This document shows positions 26,612 to 34,829 of a DNA stretch of 64,000 bases, in pieces. The notes below the pieces were generated by a model. The model did not search any database. It had not been told where the DNA came from and saw only the letters and a list, made by a program, of their open reading frames with translations. The DNA comes from Thermatribacter velox (GTDB lineage Bacteria > Atribacterota > Atribacteria > Atribacterales > Thermatribacteraceae). Every line of letters begins with the position of its first letter. Position 1 is the stretch's first letter. The stretch spans positions 434,001-498,000 of the forward strand of contig NZ_CP121689.1 in assembly GCF_038396615.1 (NCBI RefSeq), in the 5' to 3' direction. Both the position numbers and the translations under genes were made by a program.

Positions 26612-27412
26612 TTATCGCTGCTGAAAGTAGGAAACATCCATAATTTCGCTATCACAGCCGGTGAACCCTCCATCTACCATTAATACTGCTCCGGTTATAA
26701 AGGAAGCCTGTTCCGAAGCCAAAAATACAACTACTGGACCTAATTCTTCAGGTTCCCCGATTCTACCCAGCGGTGTTCTTCTGGTTACCATTTCCATCCA
26801 GCGAGGGTTTTCCCACAACACTCGGGTTTGTTCTGTGCGAAACCAGCCTGGTGCCAGAACGTTTACTGTTATGCCATATTTCCCCCATTCGGCTGCAAGG
26901 CTGCGAGTGAGTTGAACGATGCCTCCACGACTTGCGCAGTAAGGGTTCATATTAGGAAAGCCGAAGACAGTGGTGGCTGAACCTATGTTTATTATTCTTC
27001 CCCATTTTTGCTTCATCATATAGGGAGCCACTTTTTGGGAACAAAAGAAAACGCTTTTGAGATTGGTATTGATAACTCTGTCCCAGTCCTCTTCAGAGAG
27101 GCTCAGTGCCGGCTTGCGAATATTCATTCCAGCGTTGTTTACCAGAATGTCAATGCGGCCGAATTCGCGGATGACTGTTTCTACCATTTGGCTGATGCTT
27201 TCTGTGGAAGTTACATCAAGCTGGCAAGGCAGAGCTTTGCTACCGTATTGTTCTATGATATTGCAGGTTTCTTCAAGACTTTTAGGGTTCCTGCTGGTAA
27301 CCACTAAGTTTGCCCCTGCCTGGGCGAGGGCTATTGCCATTGCTTTTCCAAGGCCTCTGCTGCTGCCGGTTACGATTGCAACTTTTCCCGACAGGTCAAA
27401 AAAATAAGCCAT
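26612..27412 (-). CDS. Short-chain dehydrogenase/reductase, gluconate-5-dehydrogenase-like
   Basis: 266 residues, classical SDR. It has the TGSSRGLGKAMA cofactor loop, NNAG near residue 90 and the GSAT catalytic serine region. The active-site tyrosine motif reads YCASR, where the usual YxxxK lysine is arginine (codon CGT). Overall sequence style resembles IdnO/KduD-type sugar-acid oxidoreductases. GAGGTGAG ribosome site before ATG. It follows the FGGY kinase by 38 bases in the TRAP operon, so it probably acts on the imported compound. The K-to-R change makes its activity uncertain. Confidence 0.78.
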   Translation of the reverse strand: MAYFFDLSGKVAIVTGSSRGLGKAMAIALAQAGANLVVTSRNPKSLEETCNIIEQYGSKALPCQLDVTSTESISQMVETVIREFGRIDILVNNAGMNIRKPALSLSEEDWDRVINTNLKSVFFCSQKVAPYMMKQKWGRIINIGSATTVFGFPNMNPYCASRGGIVQLTRSLAAEWGKYGITVNVLAPGWFRTEQTRVLWENPRWMEMVTRRTPLGRIGEPEELGPVVVFLASEQASFITGAVLMVDGGFTGCDSEIMDVSYFQQR

Positions 27413-27450
27413 TTTCTCACCTCTATGGGTTTTGTTGGTTTGCTGGGTTA

Positions 27451-28770
27451 CTACGACTTGCCTGAGAGGGCAAGTTTGCCGTTACCGATGGCTACACATT
27501 CTTGAACGTTTTTAAATACGAAGTCAGGAAATACTCTTTTTTTGAATTCCAGAAAGGCTTCGTTTACCATTCCACCAGTAAGGGCTACTTCTTCCTTAAA
27601 CTTTACCTGGTTGCGGTAGATGGAGAGAACCAAGTTGATGGGTTCAAATATACCAAAGAGAAGCGCACAGAGCATTTCCTCTCTGGTCGTATCCAGGGTG
27701 AGGTTTGAAAAACGAGCTCTGCGCTGGTTAATGCTGTGTCGGTCTCCGGCGAGATAGGGATAGAAATGCACCCTTGGTTTACTGGCTCTTTTGACTACTT
27801 CTGGGAAGTATTTTTCATAAAATTCTTCACGAGACATTTCCCGATAGAATTCTCTGCGGAACCACTCCAGAGCACCTCCGCCCACGGTAATGGCTAAGAG
27901 GAGCCATCTGTTCCGGACAGCGTGTGTCCTCAAGTATACTTTCTCATGGGGTAGGGGCTTTTCAAGTGTGACGGTTATTATTTCATTACTTCCAGAGATG
28001 TTCAATATCTGTCCTTCTTCTGTGGCACCAGCTCCAAGCGCAGCAGTAGCGGTGTCGTTAGCACCCATCAGAACAGGTATTCCTTCTCGCAGGCCCAGGA
28101 ACCTGGCGGCTTCTTTTTTCAGTCCTCCGGTGATTTGATTTGAGTCAGCTATTTCAGGAAGCTTTGAGGCATCAATATCTAAGCCTTTGCATAGCTCCTT
28201 TGACCAGCCTCCCCACTTAAGAGTTTCATAAAGCCCGGTGAAGGAGGCATGAGTTGGGTCGATAAAGAACTTTCCGACCATGAATTTTTGTAAAAAAGTG
28301 TTGAAGTGGCCAAATACCTGGGTTTTTTGATAAAGCTCAGGATAGTTTTCTTTTATCCAGAGGATGCTGGTTAGTGAGATACCCCCAGGAAAAGGAAGGT
28401 TTCCATTTGTTTTCAAGAAGGTATCCTTACCAACTACCTGCAGGGCTTTTCTGGCCTGCTTGGTGCTTCGTCTATCGAGGTGCAGAATGGCTGGATAAAG
28501 AGGGTTGCCCTCTCTGTCCATCGCAATGAGTGAAGGGCAGAGAGTGTCGCAAACCACATACTCTATTTTATTCGTGTGCTCTTGGCCCAGAATTTCAACA
28601 CCCTTCTTGAAAGCCTGAAGCAGTATTTCTGGAGCAATTTCTACTTCCTTGCCCTTTTTTACTTCGTAAGTATAGTTGGCCTTTACACTTTTAATCAGGT
28701 TTAGGTTGTAATCAAGAAGACTGATTTTTAGTGAAGAGGTGCCAAAATCGGCAGAAAGTATGTAGCTCAC
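27451..28770 (-). CDS. FGGY-family carbohydrate kinase of the TRAP operon
   Basis: About 439 residues from GTG 28770, which follows GGAGGGAG. The longer open frame to 28932 overlaps dctM and is rejected. The N-terminus SADFGTSSLKISLLD, catalytic aspartate segment MGANDTATAALGAG and C-terminal LTGGMVNEAFLEF fit FGGY kinases. The protein is shorter than the usual 490-520 residues. It lies downstream of the TRAP permease genes and upstream of an SDR. It presumably phosphorylates a sugar acid or ketose derived from the TRAP substrate. Gluconate-like substrates are possible given the LarA-family gene in the same regulon. Confidence 0.82.
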   Translation of the reverse strand: MSYILSADFGTSSLKISLLDYNLNLIKSVKANYTYEVKKGKEVEIAPEILLQAFKKGVEILGQEHTNKIEYVVCDTLCPSLIAMDREGNPLYPAILHLDRRSTKQARKALQVVGKDTFLKTNGNLPFPGGISLTSILWIKENYPELYQKTQVFGHFNTFLQKFMVGKFFIDPTHASFTGLYETLKWGGWSKELCKGLDIDASKLPEIADSNQITGGLKKEAARFLGLREGIPVLMGANDTATAALGAGATEEGQILNISGSNEIITVTLEKPLPHEKVYLRTHAVRNRWLLLAITVGGGALEWFRREFYREMSREEFYEKYFPEVVKRASKPRVHFYPYLAGDRHSINQRRARFSNLTLDTTREEMLCALLFGIFEPINLVLSIYRNQVKFKEEVALTGGMVNEAFLEFKKRVFPDFVFKNVQECVAIGNGKLALSGKS

Positions 28771-28832
28771 CCTATTTCTCCCTCCGATTGGTGTGGTTTT
28801 TGAAACGAAGCTGGTTTTTGCATTGCTGAAGC

Positions 28833-30122
28833 CTACCTTCCGAAAACCAGGTTGGGCAGGAAGGTCACAATTTGTGGGAAGACGGTTATAAGTACCAAAG
28901 CTCCAATCAGGGGTATGAAGAAAGGCAAGCAAGCTCTTGCTACCCGCAAGGTTGGCACGCCACTTATTTTGTTAAGGATAAACAGGTTGATACCAAAAGG
29001 AGGAGTCAAAAGTCCAATCATGAGGTTCAAAACCATCACCAGACCAAAGTGTACCGGGTCTATTCCCACTTTGAGAATTAAAGGGGTGAGAATGGGTACC
29101 AGAGTGCTTATTGCTGCAATAGTTTCCATAAAACAGCCAATGACCAGTAAGAAAATGTTGAGCATCATGAGTATAGCCAAGGGACTAGTGCTTACTCCAG
29201 TGAAGAATTCAAGTAGTGCGATGGGCGTCCTGCTCCTTATTAAGACCCATCCATAAAAGAGGGCACAGCTTATTATGAAAGTTATGGTTGCTGTTTCTCT
29301 GGCAGTTTCTTTCAGAATTCTCCACAAATCAGAAAGAGAAATTTCCCGATATACTATGCACCCCAGTACCAATGCATATACTACGGCTATTGCTGCGGCT
29401 TCGGTAGGAGTAAAAATACCACTTAAAATCCCCCCTATCAGGATGACCGGAGTCAAAATTGGACCGATTGCTTCCTTGAAAGCTTGGCGCAGTTCCGAAA
29501 GCGTAGCCTTTCGGCGACGAGGGCAATTTTTGCGCCTGGCGTAAAAGGCTACCATTAGCATTAGAGAAATCCCAACCACTATTCCCGGTATAATGCCTCC
29601 TATCAGGAGTCTTCCTATGGAGGTGGTGCTCAAAATGCCGTAAATAACCAGGGGGACGCTGGGTGGAATTATAGGCCCAATGGTGGAGCTCGCTCCAGTT
29701 ATGGCGCAGCTGAAATCGTCGTCGTAACCTGCATCCCGCATGGCTTTTATTTCAACCAGGCCGAGTCCTGCGGTATCTGCAGCAGCAAGTCCTGACATGC
29801 CGGAAAATATCATGCTGGCTACTACATTGACCTGACCCAGTCCACCAGGTAGGTGGCCGACAAGCATTTCTGCAAATTTGAAAATCCTTCTGGTGATGCC
29901 CCCGGTGTTCATGAGCTTGCCAGCAAGCAGGAAAAAGGGTATGGCCAGGATTACAAAATTGTTGGCTCCATAGAGCAATCGCTGAGCCACAATACCAAAA
30001 TTGACGGAACCACCCCAAAGGATTTGCATCAAGAATAACCCGGTAATGCCAAGAGCGAAAGCTACTGGTAGGCCGCTCATGAAAAGAGCTATGAGAATAA
30101 TGACAAATAGCAAAAAGCCCAT
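28833..30122 (-). CDS. dctM: TRAP transporter large permease subunit DctM
   Basis: About 429 residues, twelve or so membrane segments, with the DctM-family stretch GMSGLAAADTAGLGLVEIKAM and IGPIIPPSVPLVIYG. With DctQ it forms the Na+-coupled importer fed by the periplasmic DctP protein. ATG 30122 is 8 bases after AAGGAG. An in-frame GTG at 30131 abuts that ribosome site and is less likely. It lies 23 bases after the dctQ stop. Confidence 0.93.
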   Translation of the reverse strand: MGFLLFVIILIALFMSGLPVAFALGITGLFLMQILWGGSVNFGIVAQRLLYGANNFVILAIPFFLLAGKLMNTGGITRRIFKFAEMLVGHLPGGLGQVNVVASMIFSGMSGLAAADTAGLGLVEIKAMRDAGYDDDFSCAITGASSTIGPIIPPSVPLVIYGILSTTSIGRLLIGGIIPGIVVGISLMLMVAFYARRKNCPRRRKATLSELRQAFKEAIGPILTPVILIGGILSGIFTPTEAAAIAVVYALVLGCIVYREISLSDLWRILKETARETATITFIISCALFYGWVLIRSRTPIALLEFFTGVSTSPLAILMMLNIFLLVIGCFMETIAAISTLVPILTPLILKVGIDPVHFGLVMVLNLMIGLLTPPFGINLFILNKISGVPTLRVARACLPFFIPLIGALVLITVFPQIVTFLPNLVFGR

Positions 30123-30145
30123 TTTAGCCACTCCTTTTTGCCCAA

Positions 30146-30637
30146 TTAAGCGGATTTAATTTTCTTGATCAGTTCCAGAGCCCAATCTGCAAGGTAGATA
30201 AACATAAAAATGACCCCGGTAGGTAGAGCAAGGTATACCATACCCATGGTTAACCAGCCAATGGATCCTGTAGGTGTTTCCCAGGTAACCCTGATCATGG
30301 TAAGGCTCCCTAAAAAGGCAACAGCCAAAAATATGATCATAAGTGCTATGAAAATAAGTTCAATTAGACTTCGAGTTTTTTCGGATAAGCGTTCAAGGAG
30401 GGCAGGAATGCTAATATGCTCTCTGGTCCTTATGGCAATTGCTCCTCCCCAGAAAGTGATGTAAATCAAAAGGTATCTTGCTAACTCTTCTGTCCAGGGG
30501 ACCGAGATACGCAAGGCGTAGCGGAAAAGAACTTGCGTTACCGCACTTAAAAGCATAAGGCTGAAACCAATGGTGGTGATAATATCGAGGACGGTGTCAA
30601 AAATGAACATTCCCGTTCTTCGTTTCCTGGTGACCAT
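30146..30637 (-). CDS. dctQ: TRAP transporter small permease subunit DctQ
   Basis: 163 residues with four membrane segments and the DctQ hallmark RYALRISVPWTEELARYLLIY. It is the small membrane partner of DctM. ATG after GGGAGG. A strong hairpin separates it from dctP, which probably lowers permease expression relative to the binding protein. Confidence 0.92.
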   Translation of the reverse strand: MVTRKRRTGMFIFDTVLDIITTIGFSLMLLSAVTQVLFRYALRISVPWTEELARYLLIYITFWGGAIAIRTREHISIPALLERLSEKTRSLIELIFIALMIIFLAVAFLGSLTMIRVTWETPTGSIGWLTMGMVYLALPTGVIFMFIYLADWALELIKKIKSA

Positions 30638-30662
30638 AAGGGTTCCTCCCTTGAGGTTTTTG

Positions 30663-30706
30663 TTGCAAAGAATGCCCGGTAATCATTTACCGGGCATTCT
30701 TTGCAA
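30663..30706 (-). repeat. 20-base-pair intercistronic hairpin between dctP and dctQ
   Basis: Perfect 20-base arms (30663-30682 and 30687-30706) with a 4-base loop. On the transcribed minus strand no T-run follows. It is more likely an mRNA-stabilising or processing hairpin, or a partial terminator, that keeps the binding protein more abundant than the permease. Confidence 0.75.
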
Positions 30707-30724
30707 GATTTAACGGCGTTTTTA

Positions 30725-31717
30725 TCAATAGGAGAGGATTTCTTCCCAAGTGGTTACTGTCCACTCTGTTTCAAAGAGTTTTTCCACTGCTGGTTTGGCT
30801 TTTTCACGGAATGCCTCCTGGTCCACATCTCTAATTACTGTCATTCCAGCTTCTTCAAGCTGCTTGATTATGTCTTCTTCTCCTTCAAGTATTTGCTGGG
30901 TACCCCAGTCACAAGCTTCTTTGCCGGCTTCGACGATTATATTCTTATACTCGTCAGGAAGTTTGTCGAAAAACGCTTTGTTGATGGTCAGACCTCCTGT
31001 CTGCACCAGATGACCAGTGAGAGAGAGGTATTTCTGCACTTCGTAAAGGTGGAAGGAGTAGATTTGGGTCACATCTCCCTCCGAAGCATCTGCAACGCCG
31101 GTCTGGAGAGCTGTAAAGAGCTCTGTAAGGGGCACAGGCACTGGAAGGGCACCGATTTCTTTCCAGACTGCAATCCAGGTGGGAAGCTGAGGAAGTCTCA
31201 GTTTTATGCCTTTTACATCATCGGGGGTACGAACAGGCTTGTTGCTGGTAAAATGGCGTAATCCACGGTAAACGATGCCGAGATACATGGTGTTTCCTTT
31301 TTTCTCAATTTCTTCGCGCATTTTTTGTCCTAACTCTCCGTAAAAAACTCTCTTAAAGTGTTCCCAATCTTTCATTACGTAAGGAGAGTCAAAGAAATAG
31401 TAGTCTGGAGCAAAAGTTTTAATGGGCAATCCGCCTCCTACTTGTGCTTCGACTGCTCCTATGCTGACTGATTCAGTAATTTCTTCTTCAGAACCCATCA
31501 CACCACCTAAAAAGAGCTCTACTTTTATGGCTCCACCACTTTGTGATTCAACGAGTTCCTTGAACTTTTCTGCAGTTTTACACAGGATGTGTTCAGGCTC
31601 AAAAGCACTTGCCAACCTGATGGTAACTTTTTCCTGGGCGCTGATGAGGGAGCTGGAAAAGATTAAACAGAGACTTAAGACAGCTATTATTAACAGGGTT
31701 TTTCTGAAGAATTTCAC
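30725..31717 (-). CDS. dctP: TRAP transporter substrate-binding protein DctP
   Basis: 330 residues. A signal peptide (FFRKTLLIIAVLSLCLIFSSSLISA) is followed by a DctP fold with KLRLPQLPTW bearing the carboxylate-binding arginine region. GTG start after AGGAGGGATAACC. It is the first gene of the dctP-dctQ-dctM-kinase-SDR operon, under a promoter overlapped by a GTATAC-type operator. It is a close paralogue of the orphan protein at 2312. A sugar-acid ligand is inferred from the operon's kinase, SDR and co-regulated LarA-family gene. Confidence 0.93.
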   Translation of the reverse strand: MKFFRKTLLIIAVLSLCLIFSSSLISAQEKVTIRLASAFEPEHILCKTAEKFKELVESQSGGAIKVELFLGGVMGSEEEITESVSIGAVEAQVGGGLPIKTFAPDYYFFDSPYVMKDWEHFKRVFYGELGQKMREEIEKKGNTMYLGIVYRGLRHFTSNKPVRTPDDVKGIKLRLPQLPTWIAVWKEIGALPVPVPLTELFTALQTGVADASEGDVTQIYSFHLYEVQKYLSLTGHLVQTGGLTINKAFFDKLPDEYKNIIVEAGKEACDWGTQQILEGEEDIIKQLEEAGMTVIRDVDQEAFREKAKPAVEKLFETEWTVTTWEEILSY

Positions 31718-31900
31718 TTGGTTATCCCTCCTTTTTGCTTAACTCGATTTTTAAGCTTCGTAGCGTTGAAAGAAACACAAAAACTTGTAGACCAGGGTTA
31801 AGCTGCAGAAATGGCGCTGGTGTTATCGAGGGTATTTTTTGAAAGAAACCACCTCCTCTTTGTTTAGTGAGACACAAAGGGAAACAAAGTTACCAAAGTG

Positions 31901-31928
31901 AGTATACCATATTGTATACCAATGTCAA
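31901..31928 (-). promoter_or_regulatory. Promoter and overlapping operator of the TRAP operon
   Basis: On the minus strand, TTGACA (31923-31928), 16 bases and TATACT (31901-31906). Two GTATAC palindromes lie within it, 12 bases apart, giving GGTATACAATATGGTATAC. The same sequence recurs at 34621-34639 and, with one change, at 31998-32016. An operator covering the -35/-10 spacer and -10 suggests repression, probably by the GntR protein at 33274. Confidence 0.8.
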
Positions 31929-31987
31929 TTAAAAAACTGCCGTTGTTCCTTTGTGTTTCTGTTTGTGAAGTAAAAGGTAATTTTGGC

Positions 31988-32016
31988 TTGACATAAGGTA
32001 TGCAATATGGTATACC
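31988..32016 (+). promoter_or_regulatory. Promoter and overlapping operator of the LarA-family gene
   Basis: TTGACA (31988-31993), a 17-base spacer and TATACC (32011-32016), overlapped by GGTATGCAATATGGTATAC (31998-32016). It is divergent from the TRAP promoter, with about 60 bases between the two -35 elements, and carries the same operator with one mismatch. The rest of the 31718-32047 interval holds the 180-base TRAP leader and no visible gene. Confidence 0.78.
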
Positions 32017-32047
32017 ACAGTGCATACTGATGGAAGAGGTCAAGACT

Positions 32048-33268
32048 ATGTATCTGGAAAAAATCAAGAAGGAACTTTTTGACTATTTGGTTTCAGATGG
32101 TTATCAGAAGAAAAAAGTTTTGATGGTTATCCCCGACACTACCCGCACTGCTCCGGTGGGTAAACTGGTTAGAATTGTCAAAGAAGTGTGCAATCAAAGC
32201 GGGGCGCATCTTGATTTGATGATTGCTCTGGGTACCCATCAGCCGCTTTCCAGAGAAACAGTGTTTAGGCACCTTGGAGTGGATAATGAAAGAGAATACC
32301 TTGAAGTTTTTGGTGAAACTCGCTGTTTTAACCACACCTGGAATGACCCTTCCTCTCTGGTAGAGCTTGGTTCTTTGTCTCCAGCTCTAGTTAGCGAAGT
32401 TAGTAATGGATTGTTAGAAGAAGAAATAAAGATTACCATAAATAAGAAAATATTTGAGTATGACCACTTGATGATTCTTGGCCCGGTTTTTCCTCACGAA
32501 ATTGCTGGTTTCTCGGGGGGAAGCAAATATTTCTTTCCTGGGATTTCTGGACCAGAAATGATAGATCATACCCACTGGTTGGGAGCTTTAATCACTAATT
32601 TGAACATTATTGGCAAGGCCAACAATCCTGTACGTTCCATTCTTGATATGGGGGCTTCGCTGGTTCCTATTCCGGTTACCAACATAGCCTTCGTGGTCCA
32701 CCAAAATAAGATTGCAGGTATTTTTGTGGGTGAACTGCGAGAAACCTGGCGTAAGGCGGTTGCGCTTTCTGAGAAGTTACACGTCGTTTATAAGCCTCAT
32801 CCTTATCGCAAAGTGATTGCCTGTGCTCCCAAAATGTATGAAGACCTTTGGACAGGCGGGAAATGCATGTATAAGTGTGAGCCGGTAGTGGAAGACGGGG
32901 GAGAACTCGTTATCTATGCACCTCATATTACTTCTCTTTCCTACACGCATGGTCATATCCTTGAAGAAATAGGGTACCATGTTCGTGACTACTACTTGCA
33001 AAATATGGAGCAATACAAAGAATATCCCAGAGCGGTCCTTGCGGTATCCACTCTTATTAAGGGACAGGGTACTTATCAGAATGGGATTGAACGACCTCGT
33101 ATTAAAGTGATTCTGGCTACCGGGATACCACCTGAAGTTTGTGAGAAGGTAGGTTTAGGTTATATCAATCCTGAAAGCATCAATCTATCTGAGTATGAGA
33201 ACAAAGAAGACGAAGGTATTTTGCTGGTTCCTAAAGCAGGAGAGACATTGTATCGACTGGCAGAATAA
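32048..33268 (+). CDS. LarA-family nickel-pincer 2-hydroxyacid racemase/epimerase
   Basis: About 406 residues from ATG 32048 (ribosome site GAAGAGGT). A longer frame from 32000 begins inside the promoter and is rejected. It has the LarA signature GTHQPLSRE, an NH motif at His96 (FNHTWNDP), and PHEIAGFSGGSKYFFPGISG giving His150 and Lys160, with His176 following. The His-10-Lys-16-His spacing equals that of Lactiplantibacillus plantarum LarA H174, K184 and H200, which bind the nickel pincer cofactor. LarA relatives racemise or epimerise various 2-hydroxy acids, including sugar acids. Co-regulation with a TRAP importer suggests an imported aldonate. The larB, larC and larE cofactor genes are not in the window. 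Confidence 0.85.
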   Translation: MYLEKIKKELFDYLVSDGYQKKKVLMVIPDTTRTAPVGKLVRIVKEVCNQSGAHLDLMIALGTHQPLSRETVFRHLGVDNEREYLEVFGETRCFNHTWNDPSSLVELGSLSPALVSEVSNGLLEEEIKITINKKIFEYDHLMILGPVFPHEIAGFSGGSKYFFPGISGPEMIDHTHWLGALITNLNIIGKANNPVRSILDMGASLVPIPVTNIAFVVHQNKIAGIFVGELRETWRKAVALSEKLHVVYKPHPYRKVIACAPKMYEDLWTGGKCMYKCEPVVEDGGELVIYAPHITSLSYTHGHILEEIGYHVRDYYLQNMEQYKEYPRAVLAVSTLIKGQGTYQNGIERPRIKVILATGIPPEVCEKVGLGYINPESINLSEYENKEDEGILLVPKAGETLYRLAE

Positions 33269-33273
33269 AGAAT

Positions 33274-33981
33274 TTAACGTAATATATGACCGAAGTGCCT
33301 CAATATGCTCTGCTTGCTGGCTTCGATGTGCTCAGTGATCAGTTTGCAGGCAAGCTCTACATCTCGTTTCTCTATAGCATCTAGAATTGCAAGATGTTCC
33401 TGAAGCGCCTTTTTGGCCCTATCTTCAATTGGCGCATCCATAATTCGAAAAACGTTTACCACGTTGGCCAGGTTTTCAAGCATAGCCACTAAACGCCTAT
33501 TATCGCAGTAACTGGCAATAAGCCTGTGAAATTCCCGATCCATACTTACCAGGTGTTGAATTTCATTTTCAGTAGTGTTAGAGCTATTGTGTTTTACCAT
33601 ATACTTTAAACGTTTGATTTCCGAGGAGGGAATCGAGGGAATTGCCAGTCTAAGCGCTAATCTCTCTAAAGAGGCGCGAATATCGTATATTTCAACGATA
33701 TCCTTGGCTTTTAACCCTTTCACGTAGGCCCCTCGGTGGGGCATCACTTCTATCAGGTCGTCTTTGGCCAGCTTGTTTAGGGCTTCCCTGATTGGAGTTC
33801 TGCTTACGCCAAATTCCTCAGCAAGGTCTCTTTCAATAAGTCGTGTACCGGGTTTTATTTCCCCATTAATAATTTTATTTAAAAGAATTTCGTATATCTT
33901 GTTAGACAGAGTATTACCACTCTCAGCTTCAAAGATCATCGCCATTCTCGCTTGTACGGGTTCTTTCTTTTTATTTTCCAA
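33274..33981 (-). CDS. GntR-family regulator, FCD (FadR-type) subclass
   Basis: 235 residues. A winged-helix DNA-binding domain (about 20-90; LIERDLAEEFGVSRTPIREALNKL) is followed by an all-helical FCD ligand domain. Its DREFHRL, QEHLAIL and ITEHIEAS segments carry the aspartate and histidines that bind a metal and the organic-acid effector. FCD regulators usually sense small carboxylates. Operators of GTATAC type are found in this family, and three such sites lie within 3 kb, making this the likely local repressor. The start is uncertain: TTG 33981 overlaps the methyltransferase, and ATG 33945 or 33939 are alternatives. It is convergent with the LarA-family gene, only 5 bases apart. Confidence 0.88.
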   Translation of the reverse strand: MENKKKEPVQARMAMIFEAESGNTLSNKIYEILLNKIINGEIKPGTRLIERDLAEEFGVSRTPIREALNKLAKDDLIEVMPHRGAYVKGLKAKDIVEIYDIRASLERLALRLAIPSIPSSEIKRLKYMVKHNSSNTTENEIQHLVSMDREFHRLIASYCDNRRLVAMLENLANVVNVFRIMDAPIEDRAKKALQEHLAILDAIEKRDVELACKLITEHIEASKQSILRHFGHILR

Positions 33982-34533
33982 AGGTCAACAAATAATGATA
34001 TTCTCCAACATCCAGATAATCTTCTTTCTCAAATCCCCAAGTTTCCAGCAATTCTCCCACTTTTTCGGGAGAGAGCCTCATAGAAAGTGGGGGTCCGAAG
34101 GGACTTTCCCTGTTTTTAAATTCAATTATAACAATAATTCCTTTTTCTCTGGTAACTCGTACAAGTTCTTTCAGTAACTTCTGGGTTTTCCCTTCAGCGA
34201 CTATGTCGTGAAAAACATTGGACATAAAGGCAAAGTCAACTTCACCATCACCAATTGGTAAGCCTGAGATTACATCTGTCTCTATTAGAGAAAAGTTCAC
34301 ATTTTTTAGTTTCGAAAGTTCTCCCTCAAGCTTTTTCAGAGCGTCTCTGGAGCGATCTATTGCGTACACTTTTCCTGTTTTCCCACTATTTGTGCGGCTG
34401 GTATTGTGAAGCGTCCTGTTCCACAGCCAATATCAAGAAACACATCTCCTTTTTTCAGTCCAATTTTTCTCAGGATCTCAATTGGTTCCATCCAGAAAAA
34501 ATTTTTGTTTTGCCAGGCGTGATCATGCTTCAT
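33971..34533 (-). pseudogene. Class I SAM methyltransferase broken by a one-base frameshift
   Basis: Two adjacent frames together make one small methyltransferase of about 187 residues. The upstream piece, from ATG 34533 (ribosome site AAGAGGTG), contains VFLDIGCGTGRFTIPAA, the SAM-binding motif I. The downstream piece continues with VYAIDRS, DFAFMSNVFHD and VTREKGIIVIIEF. The join is at a run of four A (minus strand, 34378-34381). One extra A would read IVGKTGKVYAIDRS, a normal family sequence. It is therefore a recent deletion, a sequencing error in a homopolymer, or a slippage site. It overlaps the GntR gene and is probably co-transcribed with it. Confidence 0.75.
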
Positions 34534-34612
34534 ATAGAGCACCTCTTTTAGGTGTCATACTGAAAGTAATATAAACCATCAATAAACGCAACTGTTCCCT
34601 CGTTCGTGGATA

Positions 34613-34640
34613 TTGACAATGGTATACAATATGGTATACT
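34613..34640 (+). promoter_or_regulatory. Promoter and overlapping operator of the exported DJ-1/PfpI gene
   Basis: TTGACA (34613-34618), 16 bases and TATACT (34635-34640), overlapped by GGTATACAATATGGTATAC (34621-34639). It matches the TRAP-operon promoter at 31901-31928 base for base except one position after the -35. The remaining 190 bases to the start codon are a leader without a visible gene. Confidence 0.8.
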
Positions 34641-34829
34641 TCTAAATTGACATTGGGAAAACGGGTGACCCGCATAGATTATTAATTTTACTTCGGGTTT
34701 ACTCGGGATAAAAGAAGGGGGGTGGAGGCTTCAATCTGCAGGAGTTGTTCCTTCAACCCGCTTTTAGGTCGTTAAACCTACTTCAAAGGTTGTTGATTAA
34801 TTAATTTTTTTCCAAAAGGAGGGAAAAGG

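Noticed and set aside
26462-26683. A 73-codon plus-strand frame between the LarA-like and SDR genes
   Set aside because: It runs through the large inverted repeat and into the antisense of the SDR gene, with no convincing ribosome site or family resemblance.
28771-28932. N-terminal extension of the FGGY kinase into dctM
   Set aside because: GTG 28770 has a strong ribosome site and begins exactly at the conserved kinase N-terminus.
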